A stretch of 64,000 nt of DNA from Micromonospora andamanensis (GCF_016863495.1 NZ_BOOZ01000003.1:310001-374000), one strand, 5' to 3'. Numbered from the stretch's first letter, positions 16,820 to 27,818 are shown. The notes: generated from the letters alone by a model not told the origin. A program made the numbers and translations.

Positions 16820-17545
16820 TCAGTCGAAGAAGCGGGCCAGGTGGGTGGCGGAGGGGCCGTCGTCGTCCGGTCCCAACGGTGTGAGGTCGGCGAAGACGGA
16901 CGCACCGTCGCTGCCGGCGTGCAGTGGGTACCAGCGCGGGGTGCCCGGCGGTCGCATCACGCAGACACCCTTGACCGTCTGCACGTCCAGCAGTCGCACG
17001 TGGGTCGGGTCGGCCACCGCGTTCACATGGCCCCACCAGGGGCTCATCACGTGCAGCACACCCCCGGGTCGGAGCACCCGATGGCACTCGTCCAGCAGCG
17101 GCAGGAAGTCGATGAGGTGCTCCAGGATGTGCACCGCGAACAGCACGTCGACCGAGTCGTCGGCCAGCGGCAGGGAGCCGGACAGGTCGGCGACCGCGTC
17201 CACCCCCGGCGCGGGGAAGATGTCGAGCCCGAGATTGCCCGGCCACTGCTTGGTGCCGCCGCACCCCAGGTCGACAACCACCGGGTCGCGTCCACCCACC
17301 CGCACCCGGCACCAGACGCCGAAGACGCCGGCCAGCCGGCCGACCTGCTCGCGCACCAGCCGCAACTGTGCCGACTCGTCGACCTCGCCGGTCAGGTGAG
17401 CGACGCCCCGGTCGAAGCGCACCTCGACCGCGAGCGGGCGAAGTCTCTCGTCGTGACGGACCTGGTCCGTCCACGCCTCGGTGAGGAAACCGTCCACCGC
17501 CCGCAGCCGCTCGGCGGAGGGCGGGGTGTGTGCCAACGCGACCAT
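16820..17545 (-). CDS. BON-like domain fused to SAM-dependent methyltransferase
   Basis: A 241-residue protein. Residues about 25-80 look like a BON domain (VEVRFDRGVAHLTGEVDES then VFGVWCRVRV). Residues about 85-241 are a class I methyltransferase: VVDLGCGGTKQWPG (motif I), LGLDIFPAPGVDAVADLS, VLFAVHILEHLIDFLP and RVLRPGGVLHVMSP. ATG 17545 is chosen, well inside a longer open frame, because GGAGGTGG precedes it and upstream sequence is non-protein-like. The Methyltransf_11-like fold suggests a small-molecule or lipid acceptor, which is unknown. A strong terminator follows directly. Confidence 0.82.
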   Translation of the reverse strand: MVALAHTPPSAERLRAVDGFLTEAWTDQVRHDERLRPLAVEVRFDRGVAHLTGEVDESAQLRLVREQVGRLAGVFGVWCRVRVGGRDPVVVDLGCGGTKQWPGNLGLDIFPAPGVDAVADLSGSLPLADDSVDVLFAVHILEHLIDFLPLLDECHRVLRPGGVLHVMSPWWGHVNAVADPTHVRLLDVQTVKGVCVMRPPGTPRWYPLHAGSDGASVFADLTPLGPDDDGPSATHLARFFD

Positions 17546-17642
17546 ACCGGCCACCTCCGGCCCGCCCGTTACCCGGATAGTTGACCGGTATGCGTTGGTT
17601 GTCCCTGAAATTCGCGCTGGACGTTCCAGGCCGCCGTCCAGA

Positions 17643-19280
17643 TCAGAACTCGGTGATCCGCCCGGCGTCCACCCGCAGCCGCCGGTCGAGGCGTACCGCC
17701 TCCAGCATCCGTCGGTCGTGGGTGACCAGCAGCAGCGTGCCCTGGTAGCTGGCCAGCGCGGACTCCAGTTGTTCGATGGCCGGCAGGTCGAGGTGGTTCG
17801 TCGGCTCGTCCAGCACCAGCAGGTTGACGCCGCGCCCCTGCAACAGGGCCAACGCGGCCCGGGTCCGCTCGCCGGGGGAGAGCGTCGCGGCGGTTCGCAG
17901 CACGTGCTGTGCGCGGAGGCCGAACTTGGCCAGCAGCGTCCGCGCGTCCGCCGGGGAGACGTCCGGCACCGCGGCCCGGAAGGCGTCCAGCAGGGGCACG
18001 TCACCGAGGAACAGGCCCCGCGCTTGGTCCACCTCGCCGACCACCACGCCAGGCCCGAGAGCGGCCTGGCCGACGTCCAGCGGTAACCGGCCCAGCAGAG
18101 CCGCCAGCAGGGTCGACTTGCCGGAACCGTTCGCCCCGGTCACCGCCACCCGGTCCGCCCAGTCGATCTGAAGGTTCACCGGGCCGAGGGTGAAATCGCC
18201 CCGGCGTACCACGGCGTCGCGGAGAGTGGCCACGACGGCGCCGGCGCGGGGCGCCGCGGCGATCTCCATCCGCAGCTCCCACTCCTTGCGTGGCTCCTCG
18301 ACCACCTCCAGGCGTTCGATCAGCCGCTCGGTCTGCCGGGCCTTCGCCGCCTGCTTCTCGGACGCCTCGGACCGGAACTTTCGGCCGATCTTGTCGTTGT
18401 CGGTGGCCTTGCGCCGGGCGTTGCGGACCCCCTTCTCCATCCAGGCCCGCTGGGTACGCGCCCGTGCCTGGAGTCCGGCCCGGGTGTCGGCGTACTCCTC
18501 GTAGTCGGCGCGCGCCTGGCGGCGGGCCACCTCCCGCTCCTCCAGGTACGCCGTGTATCCGCCACCGAAATGGTTCACCTGCTGCTGGTGCAGGTCCAGT
18601 TCCAGCACCGAGGTCACCGTGCGGGCCAGGAACTCCCGGTCATGGCTGACCAGCACCGTGCCGGCGCGCAACCCGGTGACGAACTCCTCCAGCCGGTCCA
18701 GCCCGGCCAGGTCGAGATCGTTCGTCGGCTCGTCGAGCAGGAAGACGTCGTACCGGCTGAGCAGCAGCGACGCCAACCCGGCCCGGGCGGCCTGCCCACC
18801 GGAGAGGCTCGCCATCTCCTGATCGAGATCAACGGCGAGTCCCAGTTCGGCGGCCACCTCCTCGGCCCGCTCGTCCAGATCGGCCCCGCCGAGCCCGAGC
18901 CAGCTCTCCAGCGCTGCGGCGTACGCGTCGTCCGCGCCCGGCCGGCCGGCGGTAAGTGCCTCCGTCGCCGCGTCGAGGGCGGACTGCGCCCCGGTCACGC
19001 CGGTGCGGCGGGCCAGGAACGCCCGGATCGTCTCCCCGGGGCGGCGCTCCGGCTCCTGGGGAAGGTGCCCGACGCTCGCGCCGGGCGGGCTCACCGCGAC
19101 GCTGCCGGCCTCGACCGGCAACAGACCGGCGAGCGTACGCAGCAGCGTCGACTTGCCGGCTCCGTTGGCCCCGACCAGGCCGACCACGTCACCGGGGGCG
19201 ACCACGAGATCCAGGCCGGTGAAGAGGGTTCGTTCCCCGTGTCCGGCGGCGAGGTCCTTGGCGATCAGCGTGGCGCTCAC
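17643..19280 (-). CDS. ABC-F family ATPase
   Basis: A 545-residue protein with two ABC domains on one chain and no transmembrane segments. The first has GLVGANGAGKSTLLRTLAG, LSGGQAARAGLASLLLSR and VFLLDEPTNDLDL; the second has AVTGANGSGKSTLLAALLG, LSPGERTRAALALLQG and LLVLDEPTNHLDL. The linker between them (about 240-330) is charged and helical, as in ABC-F proteins acting on the ribosome. It could be a translation factor or a ribosome-protection resistance protein. The start is GTG 19280, 9 nt after a minus-strand TAGGCT (19290-19295). It is divergent from the kinase gene at 19341 across a 60-nt gap. Confidence 0.9.
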   Translation of the reverse strand: MSATLIAKDLAAGHGERTLFTGLDLVVAPGDVVGLVGANGAGKSTLLRTLAGLLPVEAGSVAVSPPGASVGHLPQEPERRPGETIRAFLARRTGVTGAQSALDAATEALTAGRPGADDAYAAALESWLGLGGADLDERAEEVAAELGLAVDLDQEMASLSGGQAARAGLASLLLSRYDVFLLDEPTNDLDLAGLDRLEEFVTGLRAGTVLVSHDREFLARTVTSVLELDLHQQQVNHFGGGYTAYLEEREVARRQARADYEEYADTRAGLQARARTQRAWMEKGVRNARRKATDNDKIGRKFRSEASEKQAAKARQTERLIERLEVVEEPRKEWELRMEIAAAPRAGAVVATLRDAVVRRGDFTLGPVNLQIDWADRVAVTGANGSGKSTLLAALLGRLPLDVGQAALGPGVVVGEVDQARGLFLGDVPLLDAFRAAVPDVSPADARTLLAKFGLRAQHVLRTAATLSPGERTRAALALLQGRGVNLLVLDEPTNHLDLPAIEQLESALASYQGTLLLVTHDRRMLEAVRLDRRLRVDAGRITEF

Positions 19281-19289
19281 AAGCAGCCG

Positions 19290-19333
19290 AGCCTACCCGT
19301 CGCCGCGCGGCGACCCGCGCGACGAGGCAGACT
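19290..19333. promoter_or_regulatory. Divergent -10 pair between ABC-F and ROK/PPGK-like genes
   Basis: On the minus strand TAGGCT (19290-19295) lies 9 nt before the ABC-F GTG. On the plus strand CAGACT (19328-19333) lies 7 nt before the kinase GTG. Both transcripts would be essentially leaderless, and the two promoters share about 30 bp. Confidence 0.5.
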
Positions 19334-19340
19334 CACGTGC

Positions 19341-20093
19341 GTGTTGACCACTCTGGCGATCGACTGCGGGGGCGGCGGGATCAAGGCGTCCGTCCTCGAC
19401 GGCGCGGGCACCATGCGGGCCCAGCCGATGCGGGTGCCGACGCCGTACCCGCTGCCGCCGGGCCTGTTCGTGCAGACCCTCGTGGAACTCGGTGGTCGAC
19501 TGCCGGCGGCGGGTCGGGTGACGGTGGGGATGCCCGGCATGATCCGGCACGGCGTGGTGGTGGCCACCCCGCACTACGTGACCCGCTCCGGGCCGCGCAG
19601 CCGGGTCGACCCGGCGCTGCTCGCCGAGTGGTCCGGGTTCGACGCCCGCAGCGCGCTGTCGGCCGCGTTCGGCCTGCCGGCGCTCGTGCTCAACGACGCC
19701 GAGGTACACGGCGCCGGGGTGGTCGCCGGCACCGGTTGCGAACTGGTACTGACCCTCGGCACCGGGCTGGGCAGCGCCCTGTTCGACGGTGGGGTGCTCG
19801 CCCCGCACCTCGAACTGTCACACGCCCCGGTGCGCTGGGGCACCACCTACGACACGTACGTGGGTGAACCGGAGCGCCGCCGGCTGGGCGACGCGTTCTG
19901 GTCCCGGCGGATCCGACAGGTGGTCGAGGGCCTGCGCCCGGTGTTCCGCTGGGACCGGCTGTACCTGGGCGGGGGGAACTCGAGGCGGATCCGCCCCGAG
20001 CAGCTCACCCGGATGGGTGACGACGTCGTGGTGGTCCCCAACAGCGCCGGCATTGTCGGTGGCGTGCGCGCCTGGGACCTCGCCACCGTCTGA
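19341..20093 (+). CDS. Polyphosphate-glucokinase-like (ROK-fold) protein
   Basis: A 250-residue actin-fold kinase-like protein starting VLTTLAIDCGGGGIKASVLD. The phosphate loop is DCGGGGIK where polyphosphate glucokinases have DIGGTGIK. ALVLNDAEVHGAGVV holds the catalytic-type Asp, VLTLGTGLGSALFDGG is the second phosphate loop, and LYLGGGNSRRI and PNSAGIVGGVRAW match the PPGK C-terminus. The length fits PPGK, and it lacks the ROK zinc motif. It may phosphorylate a sugar with polyphosphate or ATP. The start is GTG 19341, 7 nt after CAGACT. No partner gene is adjacent. Confidence 0.78.
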   Translation: MLTTLAIDCGGGGIKASVLDGAGTMRAQPMRVPTPYPLPPGLFVQTLVELGGRLPAAGRVTVGMPGMIRHGVVVATPHYVTRSGPRSRVDPALLAEWSGFDARSALSAAFGLPALVLNDAEVHGAGVVAGTGCELVLTLGTGLGSALFDGGVLAPHLELSHAPVRWGTTYDTYVGEPERRRLGDAFWSRRIRQVVEGLRPVFRWDRLYLGGGNSRRIRPEQLTRMGDDVVVVPNSAGIVGGVRAWDLATV

Positions 20094-20192
20094 AGACCGC
20101 CGCTCGGGCAGGGAAAGCGACCGGGAACAGTCGCGGTACCGCAGGTGTTGTGCCAGCGTCGGAGCAGTGGTGCGAACGGAGGGGGTGGCGGC

Positions 20193-20561
20193 ATGGATCT
20201 TCTGGCCGAGTACCGGCGGGCGACCCTGTTCTTCGAGGCGGGCGACCCGAGCAGCGCGGCCCGGCTGCTCGAACCGATCATCGAGGCGGAGCCGGACAAC
20301 GCCGCGGTGCGGCAGTTGCTGGCCCGGGCCTACTTCCAGTCGGCGCAGCTCAGCCGCGCCGAGGAGCAGCTGCGAGAACTGGTCGACCGCAACCCCAGCG
20401 ACCACTACGCCCACCACGTGCTGGGCCGGACGCTGGAGCGGCTCAACAGGTACACCGACGCGCTGCGTCACCTGCGGATCGCGGCGGCCATGCACTCGTC
20501 CCACGACGACTACACGGCGGCACTGCGCCGCGTCGAGACCCGGGTAGGCGGCGGTCGCTGA
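20193..20561 (+). CDS. Small TPR protein
   Basis: A 122-residue all-helical protein with about three TPR repeats (YRRATLFFEAGDPSSAARLL, LLARAYFQSAQLSRAEEQLR, HHVLGRTLERLNRYTDALRH). TPR modules mediate protein contacts, and the partner is unknown. The start is ATG 20193 with GGAGGGGG 5-8 nt upstream. A strong hairpin terminator follows at 20576-20607. Confidence 0.8.
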   Translation: MDLLAEYRRATLFFEAGDPSSAARLLEPIIEAEPDNAAVRQLLARAYFQSAQLSRAEEQLRELVDRNPSDHYAHHVLGRTLERLNRYTDALRHLRIAAAMHSSHDDYTAALRRVETRVGGGR

Positions 20562-20575
20562 TCCCGGACATGTGT

Positions 20576-20607
20576 CGCGAGGGCAGCCCGAACGGGCTGC
20601 CCTCGCG
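20576..20607 (+). terminator. Hairpin terminator after the TPR gene
   Basis: CGCGAGGGCAGCCCG (20576-20590) pairs with CGGGCTGCCCTCGCG (20593-20607) as a 15-bp perfect dyad, starting 15 nt after the TPR stop codon. There is no U-tract, as is usual for actinomycete hairpin terminators. Confidence 0.8.
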
Positions 20608-20634
20608 TCGTCCTGAGCCGGCTGACGACCTGCC

Positions 20635-20680
20635 TACCATGGGCCGCATGACAGCCGACCGGACGGTGGACGTGGCATGA
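20635..20680 (+). promoter_or_regulatory. Leaderless short ORF coupled to the Smr gene
   Basis: TACCAT (20635-20640) is followed by 7 nt and ATG 20648. That ATG opens a 10-codon frame (MTADRTVDVA) whose TGA at 20678-20680 overlaps the Smr start ATG (20677) as ATGA. Ribosomes finishing the short peptide would terminate on the Smr start codon. This fits a leaderless upstream ORF with translational coupling, but it could also be chance. Confidence 0.4.
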
Positions 20681-20931
20681 AGCTGAAGCTGGACCTGCAC
20701 GACATCTTCAACAAGGGCCACGACATCGACCGGGCGCTGCGCGGGATCATGGACGAGGCGGTGGCCAAGAAGGCCACCCTCGTCGAGATCATCCCGGGCA
20801 AGGGCTCCGGCCAGCTCAAGAAGCGGGTGCTGCGCTTCCTCGACCAGAAGGACGTCAAGCAGCTCTACCACCGGGTCGAGAAGGACTCCAAGAACTTCGG
20901 CCGCCTCTTCGTCCATTTCCGCTGGAAGTAG
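20677..20931 (+). CDS. Smr-domain protein
   Basis: An 84-residue protein consisting of one Smr (small MutS-related) domain: MKLKLDLHDIFNKG carries the conserved LDLH, and VEIIPGKGSGQLKKRVLRFL has the GKGSG-x-L-K motif. Smr domains bind or nick nucleic acid. Free-standing Smr proteins act in RNA or DNA quality control; the role here is unknown. The start overlaps a 10-codon upstream ORF (ATGA). It is convergent with the M28 peptidase gene, with 5 nt between stops. Confidence 0.85.
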   Translation: MKLKLDLHDIFNKGHDIDRALRGIMDEAVAKKATLVEIIPGKGSGQLKKRVLRFLDQKDVKQLYHRVEKDSKNFGRLFVHFRWK

Positions 20932-20936
20932 CCGCC

Positions 20937-23363
20937 TCAGAGCGGGTAGGTGCGGGCTACGGCGAGCATCTCGGAGGAGTGGGAGCCGGTGACGCCGACG
21001 CCGGGTGGGCGGGGGCGGAAGCCGGGGAGGGCGTCGAGGCCGTCGCTGGCGTCCATGGCGCGCAGCGCAATGCGGTCCGCCTTCGGGGTGACGGTGAGCG
21101 TGACCTCGATGCCCTCGGGCGGCGGGGCGTGGAAGACCACACCGAACCCCCAGCGGCCGTCGCGTTCCTCCACCGGCACCGCGCGGCCCGCCACCCGGGC
21201 GTCGCGCACCGTCGCGGTGGAGGTGTCGACGTGCAGGGTGGCCAGGCGTACCTGGCGTTGCGGGGTGAGCCGGAGGGTAAGCGTGCGCGCACCAGCGGCG
21301 CTGGTGTCGGCAAGTACGTCCAGCCGGGGCGCGGGCAGGTCGGCGGGCTGTGCCGGGCCGCCGAGCAGCTCGTCGTCGCCGATTCCGGGGAACTCGTCGG
21401 CGACCTGGACCGGTCCGTCCACGTACTCGTCGGTCCAGGGCTGTGGCTCGGTCTCGTGACTGAGCCAGCGGGCCTGGGCAGTGCCGGCGTCCAGCGCGTA
21501 CATCAGGTGGGTGGGCACGGGGTGCGCGGCGTCGAACCTGTCGACGGCGATGGCGGTCCCGGCGAGGACCACAGCGGCCAGCGCGGTGGCCCCGGCGGGC
21601 AGGGCGCCGAGTCGGCGGGCCCGCAGCGCCACCATGCCCCGCTGGCCGCCGGCCTGCGGGTGCAGCAGGTCGATCACGGGCAGCGCGGCCAGCCCGAGCA
21701 GTACCGCGAAGAGCGCCGCGACGCCGCCCATCGCCATGCCCAGCGCCGGGAAGAGCAGTACCACAGTGGGGAGCAGCAGGATCACCGCGACCGCGGCGGC
21801 GACGGTCACCGCGATCACCGGTACCGGGCCGTCGAGGCGGGTGGCCAGCGCCACCAGCCCGCCGAGCGCCCCGGCCAGCGCGGGCAGGGTCGCCAGGTAG
21901 GCCCCACCGGGTGCCAGGACGGCGAGCAGCACGCCGAGCAGCGCCAGCCAGCCGAGCCCGCCGATGGCCAGGGCGGCCGGGCCGATCCGGCGTCGGCTCA
22001 ACGCGTACCAGGCGAACACGACGGCGGCGGCGAGCGCCAGCACGGCCAGCCGGTACCAGGTCGGCCGGTACGGGTCGAGCAGTTCGGCGTTGCCCGGCCG
22101 GAGGGCCACGATCGCCGCCCAGAGGAACTGGGCGCCCAGCGGGGCCACCACGATCGGCACCAGGGCCAGGCCGAAGCCGGCGGCCAGCCGGCCAGCGGTG
22201 ACCCGGTCCCGGCGGCGGGCCAGCCAGCCGAGCGCGACCACGCCGGTCAGCGCCAGCAGCGCCAACGGCAGCACCAGCCAGCCGGGGTAGCGGGCGAGGC
22301 CGCCGGGGACGGGGAAGTAGGTGGCGTCGTGGCCGGCGCGTAGGTCACCGAGGTCGATCCGACCGAACTCCCGGGCGAGACCGAGGGAGTTGTCACCGTG
22401 ATGCTGGAGGCTGGCCCGGTCCATCGAGGCCGGGGTGTCCAGCGGCGTGTGGTAGATCGCACCGCCGTCCAGATACGCCGAGTTCAGCCCGAGGAACCCT
22501 TCGTCGAGGAAGGCGGTGAAGTCGGTGTCGTTGGGTAGGGCGCGGTACACCTCCACCGCGAACGAAGTGCCCACCGGGTGCGGTGCGGCCCGACCGAAGA
22601 CCTCGACCAGACGCGCGTTCTCCGGTGACGTCTCGAACATGATCACGGGACCGGTACGGCCCCGTGCCTCCAGGTTGAGCACCACTCCCTTGCCGGCGGC
22701 CAGCGGGTGCTCCGAGGCGAACGCCGAGGCCCCGCAGAGGCACGCCTCCTCCGCGTCGGTGAGCACGAAGACGACGTCGTTACGGGGTGCCGGGCCGTCG
22801 GTCAGCGCGCGGGCCACTTCCAGGATGGTGGCGACCCCGGCGGCGTCGTCGTTGCCGCCCGGACCGGTCTGCACCGCGTCGTAGTGTGCGACAAGGAACA
22901 CCGTGCCGGTGGGATCGGTGCCGGGCAGCCGCGCCACCACGTTGCGCACCCGGGCCAGGGTGGCGCCGCCCGCCGCGCCGCTGAGCTGCCCGGCCTCCTC
23001 GGCGACGGTGTCCTGCACCTGCGTCTCCAACCCGAGGCCACGCAGTACCCCTTCCAGGTAGGCACGGACCTCGTCGTTGGCCGGGCTGCCCGCGACGTGC
23101 GGCCGGCCGGCGACCTGCGTCACGTGCGGGTACGCGCGTCCCGCGCTGAACTCGCCGGTCGGCGTGTCGGCCGGCCGGGGTGCCGGCGGGCGAAGATCGA
23201 GCAGGGCACCCGCGCCGACGGCAACGAGCGCTACGAGTGCCGCAAGCGCGGCGAGCGGGCGTCGACGCGGCCGGGTGAGGGCGCGGTCGGCGGCGGGGCT
23301 GGGGGGTGCGCCCACGGGTGACTCCTCGCGAGGGGTGGTTCTGGGGTGCACATCATCCTCCAT
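20937..23363 (-). CDS. Membrane-bound M28 family metallopeptidase
   Basis: An 808-residue protein with one N-terminal transmembrane helix (about 36-56), an extracellular M28 zinc aminopeptidase domain (about 70-340), and a C-terminal half with eight or so membrane helices and a final beta-rich extracellular domain. Zinc ligands and catalytic residues appear in VFLVAHYDAVQTGPGGNDD (His, Asp), LTDAEEACLCG (Glu pair) and DGGAIYHTPLDTPAS (His). This is the architecture of the vacuolar-membrane-protease/Pff1-like group. It should trim peptides outside the membrane. It is convergent with the Smr gene. Confidence 0.88.
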   Translation of the reverse strand: MEDDVHPRTTPREESPVGAPPSPAADRALTRPRRRPLAALAALVALVAVGAGALLDLRPPAPRPADTPTGEFSAGRAYPHVTQVAGRPHVAGSPANDEVRAYLEGVLRGLGLETQVQDTVAEEAGQLSGAAGGATLARVRNVVARLPGTDPTGTVFLVAHYDAVQTGPGGNDDAAGVATILEVARALTDGPAPRNDVVFVLTDAEEACLCGASAFASEHPLAAGKGVVLNLEARGRTGPVIMFETSPENARLVEVFGRAAPHPVGTSFAVEVYRALPNDTDFTAFLDEGFLGLNSAYLDGGAIYHTPLDTPASMDRASLQHHGDNSLGLAREFGRIDLGDLRAGHDATYFPVPGGLARYPGWLVLPLALLALTGVVALGWLARRRDRVTAGRLAAGFGLALVPIVVAPLGAQFLWAAIVALRPGNAELLDPYRPTWYRLAVLALAAAVVFAWYALSRRRIGPAALAIGGLGWLALLGVLLAVLAPGGAYLATLPALAGALGGLVALATRLDGPVPVIAVTVAAAVAVILLLPTVVLLFPALGMAMGGVAALFAVLLGLAALPVIDLLHPQAGGQRGMVALRARRLGALPAGATALAAVVLAGTAIAVDRFDAAHPVPTHLMYALDAGTAQARWLSHETEPQPWTDEYVDGPVQVADEFPGIGDDELLGGPAQPADLPAPRLDVLADTSAAGARTLTLRLTPQRQVRLATLHVDTSTATVRDARVAGRAVPVEERDGRWGFGVVFHAPPPEGIEVTLTVTPKADRIALRAMDASDGLDALPGFRPRPPGVGVTGSHSSEMLAVARTYPL

Positions 23364-23500
23364 GCCACCTGAGGGTGCCCCGTCATGTTGTGTGCGAACG
23401 TTGTCTAATACAGGATCAGCGGGGCACTCGGAAGGAGCCCGACATCACCAGCGATCTTCCGCCAGTCGCGGCGGTGACCCGGCCGGCCCGGGGGACCGGG

Positions 23501-24720
23501 ATGACCGGTCCCTCCGTCGTGTCGTGGCCGTATCCGCAGGGCGGGCTGGGTGGCAATCCGAACCTGCCCCCCGGGGAGCGGCTGCGCGTACTGCTGGTCG
23601 AGGACGACGAGGGCGACGCCTTCCTGGTCGGCGAGCTGCTGGCCGAGACGAATTCCGGGATCGACCTGCTGGTGGCGACCAGCCTGAGCGAGGCTCGTCG
23701 GAGGATCGCCGGCGTCGACTGCGTACTGCTCGACCTGGGTCTGCCCGACGCGCAGGGGCTGGACGGGCTGCGGCAGGTGCTGGAGATGTCGGGCAGCGCG
23801 GCCGTCTGTGTGCTCACCGGCCGCACCGACGAGCACCTGGGCATCGTGGCGGTCGCCGAGGGGGCCCAGGACTACCTGGTCAAGGGCCAGGTGGACGGGG
23901 TGCTGCTGACCCGGGCGCTGCGCTACGCGGTGGAGCGTAAACGGGCCGACGAGAACGCGCGCCGGCTGCGGGAGGTGGAGCTGCGCCAGGCCGAGTCGGC
24001 CCGGTTGGAGCGCGGCCTGCTGCCCCAGCCGCTGATGTCGACCGACCAGATCGCGGTGCACACCTTCTACCGGCCCGGCCGGCACGCCGCCCTGATCGGC
24101 GGCGACTTCTACGACGTGGTGCAGACCCGTCCCGACCGGGTAGATCTGATCATCGGCGACGTCTGCGGGCACGGTGTGGACGAGGCGGCCCTCGGCGTCG
24201 AGCTGCGGGTGGCCTGGCGGGCGCTGATCCTCGCCGGGGTGCCGGACGACGAGGTGCTGCCCGCACTGGAACAGGTGCTGATGAGCGAGCGCCGGCTTCA
24301 GGAGATCTTCGCGACCGTGGCGACGGCCCGGTTGGACCTCAACGCCGACCGGGCGACGGTGCGACTGGCCGGTCATCCGCCACCGGTGCTGCTCGCCGGT
24401 GGCCGGGTGACCCAGGTGCCGGCGCCGGGCGGTCTGCTGCTCGGCGTACGGCCCCGCCGGCCGGTCGCCTTCGACCTGAAGTTCGACACCGAGGACTGGT
24501 CTCTGCTGATGTACACCGATGGTCTGATCGAGGGCCGGGTGGGCGCGGGCGACGAACGGCTCGACGTGCCCGGCCTGACCCGCCTGCTGAGCGAGCCGGC
24601 CAGCCGGGCGGTTCCGTTGTCGGATCTGCCGGCCTGGCTGGTCGGCCGGGCCGAGCAGCTGAACAACGGCCCGTTCGCCGACGATGTGGCGATGCTGCTT
24701 GTCACGCGGGGCGGTGGCCG

Positions 24721-24724
<4 letters not shown>
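23501..24724 (+). CDS. Receiver domain - PP2C (SpoIIE) phosphatase
   Basis: A protein of about 407 residues. Residues about 27-145 form a response-regulator receiver (RVLLVEDDEGDAF, phosphoacceptor Asp78 in LLDLGLPD). Residues about 190-405 are a PP2C/SpoIIE Ser/Thr phosphatase (LIGGDFYDVV, LIIGDVCGHGVDEA, LLMYTDGLIEGR, FADDVAMLLV). Such RsbU/RssB-like proteins dephosphorylate anti-sigma-antagonist proteins under control of receiver phosphorylation. The start is uncertain: ATG 23501 is the first ATG near the domain and GTG 23474 is possible. GAAGGAG at 23431-23437 points instead to an in-frame ATC at 23444. It overlaps the next gene by 4 nt (GTGA). Confidence 0.88.
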
Positions 24725-26480
<1,756 letters not shown>

Positions 26481-26484
<4 letters not shown>

Positions 26485-26933
26485 CCGCGCCGGCGGACGG
26501 CAACAGCCCGATCGAGGTGCTTCTGGTCGAGGACGACCCGGGTGACGTGCTGATGACCCAGGAAGCGTTCGAGGAGCACAAGCTGCGTAACCGCCTCAAC
26601 GTCGTCTCCGACGGTGCCGAGGCGTTGGCCTACCTGCGTCGTGAGGGCCCGTACACGGACGCGGTGCTGCCGGACCTGATCCTGCTCGACCTGAACCTGC
26701 CCCGCCGCGACGGCCGGGAGGTGCTGGAAGAGATCAAGAGGGACGAGCAGCTCTGCCGGATCCCGGTGGTGGTGCTGACCACCTCCCAGGCCGACGAGGA
26801 CATCCTGCGCAGCTACCAGTTGCACGCGAACGCGTACGTGACGAAGCCTGTGGACTTCGAGCAGTTCATCTCGGTGGTACGGCAGATCGACGAGTTCTTC
26901 GTCAGCGTGGTGAAGCTGCCGCCGCGTGGTTGA
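26481..26933 (+). CDS. Single-domain response regulator (Rcp1-like)
   Basis: A 150-residue receiver without an output domain: [18 protein letters not shown] acidic pocket, Asp70 in [13 protein letters not shown], the conserved Thr in VVLTTSQ and Lys in [10 protein letters not shown]. Rcp1-type receivers pair with phytochrome-like kinases, which fits the adjacent CHASE3 kinase. It overlaps the kinase gene by 4 nt (ATGA) and the next gene by 8 nt. It likely shuttles phosphate or acts by protein binding. Confidence 0.92.
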
Positions 26934-27735
26934 CACCCTGCTCGACGACGTCGCCGGGCTGTTGCGGGAGGCCGCCGACCGCGTCGTACTGCCGTTGTTC
27001 CGCCATCTCGACGCCGCCGACGTGACCGAGAAGGCCCCCGGTGAGCTGGTCACCGTCGCCGACCGCCGGGCCGAGGAGATGATCAGCGCCGGGTTGCTCC
27101 GGTTGCGCCCCGGTTCGGTGGTGGTCGGCGAGGAGGCGGTGGCCGACGATCCTGACCTGCTGCGTCACCTGCGCGCCTCGGGCGACGTGTGGCTCGTCGA
27201 CCCGGTGGACGGCACCGCCAACTTCGCGGCCGGCCGCCGCCCGTTCGCGTTGATGGTCTCCCTGCTCACAGATGGTGAGCCGGTGGCCGCGTGGGTGTTC
27301 GATCCGCTTGCCGACGCGCTGGCGACCGCCCGCACCGGCGAGGGCACGTACCTGGACGGTCAGCCGTTGCACCTGCCCGACGGGGCACCGCCGATGGGTG
27401 AGTTGCGGGGCGCCGCGATGACGAAGTTCCTGCCGGGGCCCTCCCGGCGCACGGTGGAGGCAGGCGGCGCACGGCTCGGCGAGCTGCTGCCGGGGCAGCA
27501 CTGCGCCGGTCGCGAGTATCTCGACGTGCTCACCGGCCACCAGCAGTTCGTGTTGTTCTGGCGGACCCTGCCCTGGGACCACGGCCCGGGCACGCTGCTC
27601 GTGCGTGCGGCGGGTGGCGTGGCCCGCCGACTCGACGGCACGGACTACCACCCCGCCGACACCGAACACGGCCTCCTGGTAGCCGTCAACGAACAGGTCT
27701 GGACCGACGTCCACACCACCCTCCTCCCCACCTGA
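26926..27735 (+). CDS. Inositol-monophosphatase-family enzyme
   Basis: A 269-residue metal-dependent phosphatase-fold protein. The motifs are [10 protein letters not shown] (Glu metal ligand), [17 protein letters not shown] (DPVDGT signature) and [17 protein letters not shown] (the WD second signature, here WDHGPG where WDxAAG is usual). It could act on inositol phosphate, histidinol phosphate or PAP. It starts with GTG 26926 inside the receiver gene (8-nt overlap), which puts a metabolic phosphatase at the end of a signalling operon. Confidence 0.87.
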   Translation: MVDTLLDDVAGLLREAADRVVLPLFRHLDAADVTEKAPGELVTVADRRAEEMISAGLLRLRPGSVVVGEEAVADDPDLLRHLRASGDVWLVDPVDGTANFAAGRRPFALMVSLLTDGEPVAAWVFDPLADALATARTGEGTYLDGQPLHLPDGAPPMGELRGAAMTKFLPGPSRRTVEAGGARLGELLPGQHCAGREYLDVLTGHQQFVLFWRTLPWDHGPGTLLVRAAGGVARRLDGTDYHPADTEHGLLVAVNEQVWTDVHTTLLPT

Positions 27736-27757
27736 CCCTTCGCCCGCGTCGATCCGC

Positions 27758-27818
27758 GTCGATCATGAGGTTGGCGGCAGTTTCAGAGATCAAGATTGCC
27801 GCTAACCTCATGATCAAC
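27758..27818. repeat. 61-bp palindromic repeat, family 1, copy b
   Basis: The arms are 27758-27779 and 27797-27818 (22 nt, 2 mismatches) with a 17-nt loop. The core is GATCATGAGGTT facing AACCTCATGATC. It lies 22 nt after the stop of the inositol-phosphatase gene and could end the signalling operon. Confidence 0.88.

Noticed and set aside
17643..19280. Naming the ABC-F protein as an antibiotic resistance determinant
   Set aside because: ABC-F proteins include housekeeping translation factors; sequence inspection alone does not separate them, and no resistance context is present.
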